64,000 bases of DNA from NCBI RefSeq assembly GCF_018143015.1, contig NC_054744.1, positions 2,067,059 to 2,131,058 of the forward strand, given 5' to 3'. This document shows positions 33,001 through 42,665 of the stretch, one piece after another; the first letter of the stretch is position 1; each line of letters begins with the position of its first letter. The DNA comes from Lytechinus variegatus. Taxonomy: Eukaryota; Echinodermata; Echinoidea; Temnopleuroida; Toxopneustidae. The translations under genes were made by a program, and so were the position numbers. The notes under the pieces were generated by a model, which had not been told where the DNA came from, made no database searches, and saw nothing but the letters and a program-made list of their open reading frames with translations.

Positions 33001-33726
33001 ATATTTTGGGACGAAAATTTTCTTTGGAGCATTTCTAACAATTGTACCGGTAAATGAAAAAAAAAATCTGGTACCTACCCGGACGTCACAGCAAGACTTG
33101 AAAGAAAAGTTCAGCGAGCGGCGCGGCGGTCAAAAAAAAAATCGCGAGGCGGGAAGGGGGGGGGGCTTTCGGTCAGTTAGGGTTAAGGGTCCGTTAATGA
33201 ACTGATGGATAACTTACTACTACTACTACTAATAGTGGTAATAATGGTAGTATTATGCAATATTGTATAGCGCTTGATACAATTCTACTAGCGTTACATA
33301 CTATTACCCCGGCTTTAGCGAGGCTACCCTGTGCGGTCGCTCAAACTTTTAAGGTATTCCTTTATACCGGAAATCCATATGCTACACCCGGATGAAGAGT
33401 GGCAAATATAGATAAACGCCTTGCCAAAGGACATGAGTGATGAGGTGGGATTCTAACCTTGTGGACCTTGTGATTCTATTATGTTTATCCGTTTACCTAT
33501 TCGTTCATCTGATATATCTACTGCTAAATCTTTCCATTTCTTTTTATCTATTTATTTATTCATTTCTTTTCTAGTACAAGATCCTATTGAGGGATGGGCC
33601 ATCGCTCTCATTGTAATCGTCTCTTTCCTGGTATTTGGCTTCGGAGCAAGCTCTATTGGATATATCCTATACAAGAAAAGGGCTATTACTGTTAACAGCG
33701 TTTCACAAAGTTATTCAGGGCAATAG
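20951..33726 (+). CDS. Membrane scavenger receptor with seven SRCR domains
   Basis: Predicted type I membrane protein of 858 aa: signal peptide, seven scavenger-receptor cysteine-rich domains, one TM helix and a short cytoplasmic tail. Coding exons: 20951-21026, 21718-22062, 22828-22947, 24157-24375, 24842-25195, 28605-28943, 29691-30011, 30547-30870, 31786-32112, 33575-33726. All nine introns are phase 1 with GT-AG ends, so the exons join in frame to 2577 nt. Each domain has six cysteines and lacks the extra pair (C1-C4) seen in group B domains. SRCR receptors are hugely expanded in echinoids and are linked to coelomocyte innate immunity; ligand and role here are inferred. The tail (KKRAITVNSVSQSYSGQ) has no ITAM, so signalling is unclear. 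A second signal-peptide-like start at 28541 or 28553 means a split into two genes cannot be excluded. Confidence 0.88.
21718..22062 (+). CDS. SRCR domain 1 exon
   Basis: A 115-codon phase 1-1 exon after an ACATTTCAG acceptor: DVRLVDGSNAYEGRVEVF, WGTVC, VVCHQLGLG, ARCVGVEDRLTVC and DVGIIC. Six cysteines. Confidence 0.93.
22828..22947 (+). CDS. SRCR domain 2, N-terminal half exon
   Basis: Encodes DIRLIGAGVGIESEGRVQIL and WGTICHYSWDLK, ending AAAG|GTATGT in phase 1. It is the only domain split by an intron; the second half is 1.2 kb downstream. Confidence 0.88.
24157..24375 (+). CDS. SRCR domain 2, C-terminal half exon
   Basis: Follows a TTCTTATAG acceptor: DADVACRQLGFEM, VRCNGTEEHLLDC, WGVEDC and AGIVCESE, ending G|GTAAGT. 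With the previous exon it makes a 113-residue domain. Confidence 0.9.
24842..25195 (+). CDS. SRCR domain 3 exon
   Basis: 118 codons after TTATTTGTAG: GTMRLSGEVITQEG, WGTVCMDESF, VVACRHLGF, VSCYGYELTLGNC and VLLTCFNEP. The C-terminal part is less canonical (WGNPSPSC), the most diverged of the seven. Confidence 0.92.
25351..25620 (+). repeat. tRNA-derived SINE, family A, copy 3
   Basis: 'Tcgtgatctagttgttaaga' head, B-box GGTTCGATTCC, 'gcactcaacctaggtgaggt', 'gggtaataatagcagtgctt' and a short ATT tail. It sits in the SRCR intron immediately before the minisatellite. Confidence 0.85.
25683..27735. repeat. 52-bp minisatellite, about 40 copies
   Basis: The unit is 'gaggacttgttgaaacttgg' plus 'cagtagacttgattgggaca' plus 'agaaaacgtgat', 52 bp, nearly identical throughout. 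Recurrent variants (CATTAG for CAGTAG, AAATCG for AAACG, GGGGACGTG for GAGGACTTG) are shared among units. A 9-bp insert 'gaggagaatgagga' occurs at 25788 and 26161, exactly 373 bp apart (seven units plus 9), evidence of block duplication. As 52 is not a multiple of 3 and the unit lacks stops on the minus strand, all three minus frames are open for hundreds of codons; these are not genes. Confidence 0.97.
27736..28375. repeat. Degenerate and inverted relatives of the 52-bp repeat
   Basis: At 27736-27960 are diverged direct copies ('aaacttggaaagtcagcttg', 'gggaagtcaacttgtttggg'). At 28195-28375 are about three copies in inverted orientation ('caagtagacttgccgagttc', 'acaaattgacttgccgagtt') with spacing near 60 bp. 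A short (TA)n lies at 28058. The inverted copies suggest that the array arose inside a foldback element. Confidence 0.7.
28605..28943 (+). CDS. SRCR domain 4 exon, with possible alternative first exon
   Basis: 113 codons after CAAACTAG: DVRLVDGFTVSQGRAEYY, WSTIC, VVCRQLGYL, VRCNGFEAAFKDC and IGVVC. The frame is open upstream through the acceptor to ATG 28541 and ATG 28553, giving MNTALIVLTSVMFSFKLATH, which resembles a signal peptide. Confidence 0.9.
28944..29690 (+). other. SRCR gene intron
   Basis: Contains 'ggttacaactatggtaactt' and 'atggcagttacaataatgaa', inverted phrases at about 29196-29300 that look like a small MITE related to 12635. Otherwise nothing is recognised. Confidence 0.4.
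29691..30011 (+). CDS. SRCR domain 5 exon
   Basis: 107 codons after TTATCTGCAG: GIVRLVDGSDYTKGRLEIYH, WGTICNTSW, AVACREMGLG, VGCRGTEVNLTNC, WGVSECGHDQDVGLSC. It is the most canonical of the seven. Confidence 0.94.
30547..30870 (+). CDS. SRCR domain 6 exon
   Basis: 108 codons after TTTTCCAG: AEVRLTGGSSYKEGRLEFYS, WYSVCKDESWGP, VVCNVLELE, VDCTGTESDFDFC and VGIVC. The usual RQLG motif is replaced by NVLE. Confidence 0.92.
31563..31780 (+). mobile_element. LINE 3' end with conserved hairpin
   Basis: A perfect 12-bp stem, GAGACCGCCATC / GATGGCGGTCTC, with loop ATTTTCAAGCTCAC, is followed by T-rich sequence and an 'aaataaaatcaataaatcaa' tail ending about 10 bp before the SRCR domain 7 acceptor. 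Stem, loop and tail match the LINE 3' end at 19018-19285. Confidence 0.6.
31786..32112 (+). CDS. SRCR domain 7 exon
   Basis: 109 codons after ATTAATTTCAG: DVRLRDGETFDEGKLEIYH, WGYICRTNW, VACRQLGYD, VECVGYEERLTDC, VGIAC. The acceptor's pyrimidine tract is weak and adjoins the LINE tail, so the LINE insertion may have altered it. Confidence 0.92.
32217..32745. mobile_element. ~530-bp MITE in the SRCR intron
   Basis: The left end GGGTGTTTCATAAAGTTCGT matches the complement of the right end GGGTGTTTCATAAGTTGGT. CGGGT occurs on both flanks and may be a 5-bp duplication. A second inverted pair (AACGACTGGTGA / TCACCAGTCGTT, near 32612 and 32693) forms an internal hairpin. Confidence 0.75.
33090..33190. 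mobile_element. Fragment related to the TTAA element at 45257
   Basis: 'Agcgagcggcgcggcggtca' followed by poly-A, 'tcgcgaggcgggaag' and poly-G parallels the complement of 45290-45370 (tcagcgagcggcgcggtcaa). Only this end is present. Confidence 0.5.
33222..33476 (-). repeat. Degenerate tRNA-derived SINE, family A relative
   Basis: On the minus strand 'ggttagaatcccacctcatc' (B-box region) leads to 'agccggggtaatagtatgta' and 'caagcgctatacaatattgc', the tail style of family A, then ATT-type repeats. It lies just before the TM exon. Confidence 0.65.
33575..33726 (+). CDS. SRCR gene last exon: TM helix and tail
   Basis: After TTCTTTTCTAG: QDPIEGWAIALIVIVSFLVF, GFGASSIGYIL, then YKKRAITVNSVSQSYSGQ and TAG. 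One ~27-residue hydrophobic helix followed by a basic stop-transfer; the tail has two Tyr but no recognised signalling motif. Confidence 0.9.
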
Positions 33727-34081
33727 GAAATAAAGAAAATAATAGCCATGGTAAAGGAGACAGAGGTGTTCCCTCCTGTGTTCAAGATCGTCTGCGAAGC
33801 ATCGACTCCTTTTAAAACGTATGTTATTTACTTCTGAAATAACCACAATATATTGTGAAAGAGTAATATCAACTTCAATTTCCATCCATCACAGCAAATG
33901 GAATTATATTGTTGAATATTATTGTTTTCTTCTTTTCTGTACTTTACTTTTATCATGACCTTTTTCGTACTGTACATTTCTATGGGAAAAAAATGAACAT
34001 GATTATATTATGAATACTAATGTATTTTGTATGTATTGAATGGTTTCTATAGAACATAATTGGAATAGGAAAAATGGAAAG

Positions 34082-34182
<101 letters not shown>

Positions 34183-34582
34183 AAAGTGCAGTCAGACGCG
34201 TTTCTCATGTATTACACCCAGCGCACACTACACGATCCGTTGTGACTCTTTTTTCTTTTTACAAATCGCATTTTTAACAAAATATGAAAGTCCCAATAAG
34301 TAAAATTATTTCATTTGAAGTTCGGCGGAATGCTAAATTTCATAATCTGCTTTGCTGCAAGCCTTTTTGTCGGAATCCAAATCAGTTCAAGTCGCAGCCA
34401 ATGATGACGGAATTTGATGTGCTTTTATTCCTAAAGGGGGGCTAGACATAAACTGAAATTTCGATTTTAATAATCATATACGACTATTTGGAACATTGAA
34501 TGTTCAGTGTTGTTAAGATTTTACATATAGGCTGGGATGTTCATATCAACATGGACCTGGCCACGGAAGACTATATACACAC

Positions 34583-34825
34583 TCTAAAAATATTGGGTAT
34601 AAAATGCTTCATGAGGGTAATTGTGTCCAACCAGCATTTCCTTTGGGCATTCTTATTAATTTAGTGTGATGAAAATTTTGCCCCACCTAAAGTAATTGCT
34701 GCTTATTTTTTTAATTTACTGGACAATATGCTTCTCGCATTGGGTAAAATACTGCCCCAAATTGGTTGGACACATAATTACCCTCGTGCTGGTTAAAATC
34801 TTACCCAATTATTTTTTACAGCGTA
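34583..34825. mobile_element. ~240-bp MITE
   Basis: The left end 'aaaaatattgggtataaaat' and 'gagggtaattgtgtccaacc' match the complement of the right end ('aaaataattgggtaagattt', 'gagggtaattatgtgtccaa'). It has an ACTCTAAAAA-type terminus. Confidence 0.75.
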
Positions 34826-35160
34826 TTGTTACAAGTGTGCTGTGACAATGCTCAGCATTCCCAGTAACAATAGAATAATCATCGGTGGAAAGGGCCCTGC
34901 ATTATGTTATTACAATAAATTGAAATTTTCATTTCTGTTATTCATATTTTGACTTGTTCCTACCTACATTGTAAATTCTGTGGAATAATATTCCATCTAC
35001 AGTAAGAAGGGCGGCAACCTTGCAATCATTTATTTCATCTTATTGGAGAAACTGAAGATCTTATTCCAGGTTTTAAGACACAATTCGCTAAACTTTATTC
35101 TGTTTGTATCGTTCTAATTTTTTGTCCTTTGTTTTTTTCTTTTGTATGTGTTTAAATGTA

Positions 35161-35256
35161 GCAGGGCCCTCTGGGAGAACAGTGTACGTCACTGATGAGG
35201 CTACCCTGGATAAATAAGACTTTATAATAATAATAATAATAAATTTGTTTGAAATA
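35161..35256 (+). repeat. SINE family B, 3' fragment
   Basis: 'Gcagggccctctgggagaac' and 'ggctaccctggataaataag' with (AAT)n match the tail of the SINE at 3508-3772. Confidence 0.7.
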
Positions 35257-35338
35257 AAGAAGAATAAATTCAATCAATCAAAACTCGGATCGTATAGGGT
35301 GCACTGGGCTTTCGAATCATGCTCAAGAATTCTTGAGT

Positions 35339-36225
35339 GGACAAGTCCACCCCCAACAAAATGTTGACTTGAATAAAAGGAGAAAAATTAAAATCCAATA
35401 AACATAACACTGAAAATTTCATCCAAATCGGATGTAAAATAAGAAGTTATTACATTTTAAATATTCGCTTAATTTCACAAAAATATATGCACATCCTGGT
35501 CGGTATGCAAATGAGGGGACTAATGACGTCACCCACTCACTATTTCTTTTGTATTTCATTATGAAATATGAAATATTTCAATTTTTTCCTCATCGTTATT
35601 TGAAGGAAAGATTTATTCCTCTCCGTGCATGTGGATAACGTTGTCTTAACATTATGTGGTTCAGTCACGTTGGTCATTAAAGCCAAATCTGTAAAAAAAA
35701 ATAAGAATAGCGCTGAAAAAAATTCATCAAAATCAGATGTAAAATAAGAAACTTATGACATTCTTAAGTTTCGCTTATTTTTCATAAAATAGTTATACAC
35801 ACAACTCGGTGACATGCAATTAATGATAGAGTTTATAAATTATGTTCCTCACTCACTATTTCTTTTTTTTTAATTATACAATATTTCAATTTTTACAGAT
35901 TTGACTAGATAAGGACCAATTTGACTGAAACTTAAAAAAACTTTTAAAACAATGTTTCAAATGAAAATTAGGAGAAATGAAGAGAAAATCAGAATATTTC
36001 TTATAATAAAATACAAAAGAAATAGTGAGTGGGTGATGTCATCAGTCCCCTCATTTGCTTACTGACCAGGATGTACAATATTAACTGTTTTGTGAAATTA
36101 AGCGAAACTTCAAACTGTCATAACTTTCTTATATTACACCCAATTTTGATAAAATTGTCAGTGCTATGCTTGTTTTTTTTTCTTTCTTTTTATTCAAATC
36201 AAATCTTTGCTTAGGTAGACTTGTC
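35339..36225. mobile_element. ~0.9-kb foldback element with three ~200-bp repeats
   Basis: The ends GGACAAGTCCAC and (complement) GGACAAGTCTAC are followed by arms of about 250 bp sharing 'aaatagtgagtgggtga', 'tcctggtcggtatgcaaatg' (variants) and 'aaatcggatgtaaaataaga'. A third copy, in the left-arm orientation, lies at 35705-35875. It is non-coding. Confidence 0.8.
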
Positions 36226-36790
36226 CTTTAAGAAATCTTGGAGATATGTAACTTAAGGCCCTGAAGACGTGAGCTGATAAAAAGCTTATTTTCGTAAGAT
36301 AGCATTCATTTACCTCTATAGGAACTCTTGGCAGGATGTCGCATTTCAGTCGGTTAGAATATTGTTGTAATTTTGTTTCGGGTGCCATGATAAGTTTTTA
36401 AACCTCGCTACTCTATTGTCGTATTCAGGGAAAACCATTTTATTAATTATTTTATTTTTTTTAGTTTGTTATAGTGATGTTCTTCGAAATTTATTTTGGT
36501 GTCACAAGAATAATGGATTCAAGTACATGTACCCCGGTGGGGAATGCAGAGGACAGACCACACCGAAATATTTTTCCGTTGGGCTATAATACCCATATTA
36601 TTCAACTGAGAAAAAAACGAATTCACATTTAAGTGGTCACGCCCCTCACCCCCACCATCAATATATCCTAGCGCTGCCCCTTGATTATTTTTTTTACAAC
36701 AGTATTATTAACAATAATAATGATTATAATTATAATGATAATAATAATTGAGAGAACGACCAGACATCGTTCTCTTAAAGAAAGAAGAAG
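36226..36790. other. Unassigned intergenic sequence
   Basis: AT-rich with an (AAT)n-like tract near 36712-36750. No gene is seen. Confidence 0.4.
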
Positions 36791-36794
36791 GAGA

Positions 36795-37080
36795 AAGAAT
36801 GTCTCATCGTAAATATTGCGATTCAAGGAGACTGCAGAGCTTGGCTTAAAGAGGAGGACAGGATACAGAAGTATAACGACCTGGCACGGGAGCCGAGAAG
36901 GATATGGAAGGTGAAGACGAAGGAAGTACCAGTAGTCATCGGAGCCTAAGGAACTGCATGTGACAACAAGAAACTTTCTGGCTATTCTAGGAGTCGAGGT
37001 GTCCTTTGAAACTATACAGAAGGCAAGCTTGCTTGGAACAGCTCATATCCTACGGAAGGTCTTGAATTAGAAAGAGAAGT
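36795..37080 (+). mobile_element. LINE ORF2 C-terminal fragment
   Basis: DRIQKYNDLAREPRRIWKVK and VPVVIGA, then after a stop and a frame change SFETIQKASLLGTAHILRKV and a stop near 37072. This matches the conserved C-terminus of a class of non-LTR retrotransposon polyproteins (usually ...LLGTARILRKVL). The clade is not assigned; it is dead. Confidence 0.65.
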
Positions 37081-37896
37081 GAACAATGAGAAGAGGACCC
37101 ATTTGATAGAATATAGAACAATAACCTTTGATTTCTGGAAGAAGTCTAGTTGCTGATTGGTATACCAACAGAACATCAAGTTATGGACAAGGGAAATAAT
37201 GATGATAATAATTATACATTTGACTTATAAAGCGCCAAATTCACTCTGTATAGTGCTCAAGGTGCAAAAAGAAATCAAGAAGTTGAAAAGAAAGGTTTTC
37301 AGAACATTTTTCAAAGACTCAACAAAGATTTTGATGTCTTCAGGAATTCTGTTCCATGGGGCTCGCATGAGCAAGGATCTTCCCCTCAAAGTTTTTGAAA
37401 CTTTTGGAACCCAAAACAAACGAGATATTGAAGAGCGTAGATACCTTATAGTGGGTATGTATCAGAGGCGTCGATCCGGGGGGGGGGGCGATCGCCCCAC
37501 CAACGAAAGTATCGGAGGGGCAAGCATAGCGTTTTGCCCCCCCCCCGTGCAAAAAGAAAAGAAAACTATAAAGTTACACAGAAATTGGGAAATTTACCAA
37601 ATATAGTATAAAATGTTGTTTCTACATCTATAGTACAATACAAAATTATGATTTTCCCCGAGCGGGAAATGATTCCATCTATCATTGGAACTTTTGTTAA
37701 GGTACATTAATGCAGGAATTTGCCAATGAATAAACAAGAAAATGGCAATCGCCTTTTTTATAGGCGGATCCAGGTGAGTTATGTATACCTCTAAGTTGAT
37801 TTAAAAAAAACCCTCTCAATATTCCCCTTTTCAACAAATGTTTCGCTCTCATAATAAGGTTTATTTCATATATAATAAGATTATATATCTATATAA

Positions 37897-37930
<34 letters not shown>

Positions 37931-38242
37931 TAAAGAGTCTCCCGGCAGAGACATTTTTTTCGGCATCACCAATTTTTCCAAAGGGTAGATAGCTCCGGGG
38001 AACCTTGATTTAAGCTACGCCTACCATTGTTCCCTTCATCCATTCCATTTCTTTACAATATTTAAATAAAAAGAGTTGCCAAAGCTGTTGTACATGTGTA
38101 ACTTCATATATATATATATATATATATTAATTCTGTAATTCTGCAACATTATTAACAAATGTAACTATACCCAAGTTATATATATATACATATATGATAA
38201 TCGTACCAAATTATGTTATGTTCGTTCTATCTCATTCTGTTT

Positions 38243-38330
38243 TTTGTAGGCCTGACGAAGGCCGATGATGGCCGAAAGCTCGTAAATAAAGGAAATAAGA
38301 GAGCTACGTCTCACTCGTCTATTTATTTGT
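38243..38330 (+). ncRNA. Hammerhead-like motif of Penelope-type element remnant
   Basis: CTGACGA, then GGCC-GATGAT-GGCC (helix II), then GAAA, then AGCTC...GAGCT (helix III) followed by A, reproduce the conserved core and two helices of a hammerhead ribozyme. Penelope-like retroelements carry such motifs beside GAAGGCC...GGCCGAAA sequences. Helix I does not pair convincingly, so activity is doubtful. Confidence 0.4.
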
Positions 38331-38339
38331 CTTCCAAGT

Positions 38340-38355
38340 GTATATATATATATAC

Positions 38356-38451
<96 letters not shown>

Positions 38452-38452
38452 G
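38340..38452. repeat. (TA)n microsatellite
   Basis: About 110 bp of TA with a few CATA/GTATA interruptions, directly after the hammerhead-like motif. Confidence 0.97.
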
Positions 38453-38576
38453 TGTGGGGGGTGTTTCTGTGTGTGTATGTGTGAGAGAGAGTTTGCTTTG
38501 TGTGATCAAGTGCCTTTCGAATGTTGATTCATGATTTTGCCCCTCTCCCATCTGAAAAATGGATCAGACGCCCCTA

Positions 38577-39200
38577 TAATAATTAATGAAACTAAGGAAG
38601 ATTTATCATAGGTAGCTGATCAATAATGTAATGAAAGGCGAGCAACAAAATCTTAAAAGCCTTTGACATCGAATCTTATTTTAAAAACTGAAAAAGAAAT
38701 ATACAGTTGAAGTCTTGTATTGGTTTACTCGTTATTTTGATAATCGATTGCAGTATGTTCATATGAATGATAACTCTTTATAAAAATCAAGTATTTATTG
38801 AAGTTATAATAACATAACCAACAAAAATTACTACAAAATATTTCAAGATAATTACGACCATGCAGATCAGTAAGAATATTTACAGTGCATTAATTATAGG
38901 CGGAAATGTCCACAAATCAAACATCCATTTACGAATATGAGCAGAAAGAATATTTTCCTTTTAACGAGTTTGTATTCTATCCCTTTGTTACTATGAATGA
39001 TACATCAATAATGCGAACTATTATACATTGGGCGTCGTTCGGGGTCTGTACTGGGGCTTGCCTTTCTGTATTTCATATTTAATCTGTAAGCAATTCGCTT
39101 CATGTTATTATTCACGTTATTTATGCCGGTGGTACTAACTTATATCCGGGAGGGGAGGGGAACAAGAGTAATAGTCCAGGATAGGCCCCATAGAAAATTG
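38577..39200. other. Unassigned AT-rich intergenic sequence
   Basis: No gene or recognisable element. Confidence 0.4.
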
Positions 39201-39819
39201 ACCAAACCTTGTTTTTTTTATATATACAATATTTTTTTATGGTTTCTTGTCAATTCGAGGGTGCTGATTACGAATCTGGATGATGCCACTCGTGTAACCT
39301 TGAGCATTTTCCGCAAATTGGCAAAATCCAATATGGCCGCCAAAATATGCAAATTACCCATGAAACTCATAAAATTGTCCACACATTGGCTGTGAAATGC
39401 ATGAAATTGTATGGCAGGAGTAAAATACAATCTTAAAAAATAATTTTTGACGAAATATTTATTTTCCTGATATTCAAAATGGCCGCCGTAGGCCATTGTA
39501 TACACTATCATGTACAATACGAATAGGGAAAACTAATTTAGAAAAAAAATGAGCACTAAAATGCAAAAATCGCGATGTATGGACGGAGTAATATATGCAA
39601 ATCATCATTACTAATGAGATATATTATTTATTATGTCAAATATGGGAACATTGCTGTATTTTGATATCTAAAATAGCCGCCACTGGCCCAAAGAGTATTT
39701 TGTACAATGGCAATGGCCGGGGCCAAAAAAAATGACAAGATTGAGCATTAAAATGCATATTAAGATAAGCGAGTGGAATAGGTCAAAATATGAAAATAAG
39801 TATATCGCACATTCTATAT

Positions 39820-40020
39820 ATATAAATAGTGTACAATCTATTGTACAATATACTGGATTATATGTACGACAAATATAAAATTATCCCGAGTGCAGATTTA
39901 TTTCACCGAGGCCGAAGGCCGAGGTGAAATAGGCTTGCACGAGGGATAATTTTATATTTGGAGTTCATATAGTCCAGTAATATTGTATGATAGAACGTTC
40001 ACTATTTATTATAGTAAATA
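39820..40020. mobile_element. Palindromic insertion in the GGCCGCC array
   Basis: 'Ttatcccgagtgcagattta' and 'ttcaccgaggccgaaggccg' are inverted as 'cggccttcggcctcggtgaa' and 'tgcacgagggataa', forming a 70-bp hairpin centred near 39922. Flanking 'tacaatatactggattata' / 'atagtccagtaatattgta' extends the inversion. Confidence 0.65.
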
Positions 40021-40299
40021 GATCCTTTAATCTAAGACCCCATCATGGATTTTGCCATCCAAAAATCGAAAGTTATATTGTACATATGTACAATATAACT
40101 TTTTGAAGGGAGGTCACGTGGTACAAATCCAGCCAATCACAGCTCGTATTTTACTACCACTATTTACTATATACCAATATGGTCAAACTACATGCATGAA
40201 ACATTTAATGTAAATTATTGTATAAATGTTACATTTCCTGATTTTCGAATTGACTGTTTTCTGAAATATGAATAAAATTCAACTTATTTGAGCCGAAAA

Positions 40300-40503
40300 T
40301 TCATTGCACTCCATAACTTGTCGTTGGGTTGGTTGTCAAAAGTTGACCACGTTTGGGTCATTTTTTAACCACGATACGTACGGTGTCATTTCAAATGACC
40401 ACGGCAAACGTAGTCAGAATGACCAAGGTTGTAGTAGGTGCATAGTTGGCTCCGGTGACGTGGTTAAAAATGACCACGTTGTGGTCGTTTTTTTTTAAGA
40501 GTG
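40300..40503. repeat. GACCACG-rich repeat with ACTCTTAAAAA-type end
   Basis: GACCACG/CGTGGTC motifs recur six or more times, directly and inverted. The right end reads TTTTTTTTAAGAGTGT, like other MITE ends. It is probably an insertion in the surrounding array. Confidence 0.5.
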
Positions 40504-41640
40504 TGACTAAAAACATTATTGTAAATATGCCATTTATGTGATAAATGCTGTATTTTGAAATTCAAAATGTCCGCCATAGCCCCTATATTCATCATGTACA
40601 ATGCGAATGGAGAAACTAGTAAATTACGTAACATGCGAACAGGGAAACTAATTTTCACAAGAGTGAGAATCATAAAATGCATATAACTGTGATGTACGAG
40701 TAAAGATATTGTCTTAAACATTATTTCTAACTAAATACATCACATATTGGTCGTGGACATGGTGGAGGTAATAACTGCTGTACTTTGAAATCCAAAATGA
40801 CTGCCATAGGTCCTAAAAGTATTGTGTACACTGTAACATATATGGGACATATATAATTTTGACAGAATTTGGATTTGCTTGACTCTAAATATTGCATATA
40901 GTTGTGATTGTGATGTAAGGGTGAATTATTGTCCAAAACCATGGTTTCTAACGAGGTATATCATAATGTGTAATTAAGGTGATAAATGCTGCATTATTAA
41001 ATTGAAAACGGCCACCATAGGCACTTATCGTATAATATACAATTTGGGTGGAGACAAATAATGTTCACAAAATGGGCATACTTGGCAGCCATTTTGAATG
41101 TTGAAATACAGTATTTATCACCTAAATTACACTAGATATGATATTGTTATATATGTTTTCAGACAACATTCCACTCATACATCACCATTTGACCAATTAA
41201 GCAAAGCCTAATTCTGTGAAATGATTTGTTCCCATCATATTGTGCATACCGTAAGGGGACTGTAGCGGCCATTTTGACTTTAAAATAACCGTATTTATCA
41301 CCTAACTTGCAGAATAAATGATATATCTTAATAGAAATTATGCTTTCAGACAATATTTTACTCATAGATCACTATTACGTGCATTCATAGTGCTCACTCC
41401 TGTGAGTATTGGTTTCCCACTTTGCATTGTACATAATACACTTAATGTCGATGGCGGCCATTTTGAAAGTCGAAATACAGTATTTAACACAAGCTTGAAA
41501 CCTGAATGATTTATTTCGTTAGAAAATACGTTTTTAGACAGTATCCAATTAATTTGTCACATACATATGCATTTTAGCGCTCACTCTTGTGATTTCCTTT
41601 CTCCCATTTCTCATTGTGCATAATAGTACTTTTAGTTCAA

Positions 41641-42520
41641 TATACATATTTAAAAAATTCAACATTTAAATCAATCTTTATAATACAATGATACCAAGAA
41701 ATCGAAAGGGAAGGAGACCAACTAAAGAGCATAGCTTGCAGGGTGAACTCTATTAGGACATTTTCGGAATTAAGAAATAAGATAAAATAAAGAAATAAAC
41801 AAAAAAATATAATGAATAAATGAATAATGAATATACAGAAATCATTAAACAATTAAACATATATAAAAAGATAAAATAATAAAAACGTATACATGCAAGT
41901 TCCGAATTACATTACTTTGGGAAAAGCGATAATCTAATATTAGTTCAGAAGATATTTGTTAAGTTTTCCTTTGATATTTTCTATTGAATTACATTGTATA
42001 ATATCCTTCGAAAAAAAAAATATTCCACTATTTTGGACCAGTAAAAACAAATGTCTCGCCTGTTATGGCGAGTACGTGACTGGTGCTTACCGTGCTTATG
42101 ATTTTTTTTACAAACATATCATTAAAAGGTAATGGTAATTTGAACTTGTAAATTAACCGTCCGAGTTGAAAATAATACAAATCTCATAGACTTTATTTAA
42201 AAACAGAATGTGCCCTGAAAGCTGCATTATACGAATCAGGAATTCGCTGCGTTACCCCATGCAACAAATCCGTAATTCAAGTAAGGTAATAAGGTATTAT
42301 GCTAATTGGGCTAATGATCGAGCTCATTATGCTAATTACGCTGAATACTATGATAGCATGCAATCCATTAAAAAAAAAGAAGAGAAAAAAAATGCCCAAA
42401 CCAACTTTATGAAACTTTCTCAGGAAAGATATCACCACGCACCCGTACACTAATTACACGCGCACGAGCTCGTCTACAGCTGGGGGCAGGGCCGAGATCC
42501 ATTCAGTTACACGAACGCAA
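41641..42520. other. Upstream region of MYDGF
   Basis: AT-rich. A local set of 'tatgctaattgggctaatga'-like repeats lies at 42295-42350. The last 90 bp before the ATG are GC-richer, as for a promoter, without a TATA box. Confidence 0.4.
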
Positions 42521-42521
42521 A

Positions 42522-42665
42522 ATGGAGTGGAAAGGCATATTTGTATTATTTTTCTTTCTTATTATTCGTCTTCAGTCAGTAAGATGTGAAGAAGCGCCGA
42601 AGGTACTAACGGAAACATTCGATGTCAGACCTGGAGGGGAATCTCATAAAGTAGAAAAGGCCCTT
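42522..42665 (+). CDS. MYDGF: MYDGF exon 1
   Basis: 48 codons: signal peptide and TETFDVRPGGESHKVEKAL, ending CTT|GTAAGT in phase 0. The ORF reads on into the intron to 42770, which is not coding. Confidence 0.93.

Larger units (their letters stand above)
37465..38576. mobile_element. Possible composite DNA element
   Basis: 'Cagaggcgtcgatccggggg' at 37465 resembles the complement of the right end at about 38576 (AGGGGCGTCTGATCC). The interior holds another GGCGGATCCAG end at 37763, two TA runs and a Penelope-like motif, so several insertions may overlap. Boundaries are uncertain. Confidence 0.35.
39270..41640. repeat. Array of ~200-bp 'AAAATGGCCGCCAT' repeats with an inversion
   Basis: 'Caaaatggccgccataggcc' variants occur in one orientation near 39330, 39475, 39670, 40562, 40793 and 41008. 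The complement ('gcggccattttgaaagtcga', 'tacagtatttatcacct') occurs near 41090, 41262 and 41452. Associated phrases (TGTACAATGCGAATGG, ATATATCAT) keep the same offsets. The array is interrupted at about 39800-40300 and by a further repeat at 40300-40503. Confidence 0.7.

Noticed and set aside
37157-37606. 149-codon ORF
   Set aside because: Runs across repeat-like sequence and a poly-G MITE end with no recognisable domain. The part at 37205-37440 resembles dispersed repeat sequence.
38213-38551. ORFs on both strands across the TA array
   Set aside because: Microsatellite translation; no conserved domain.
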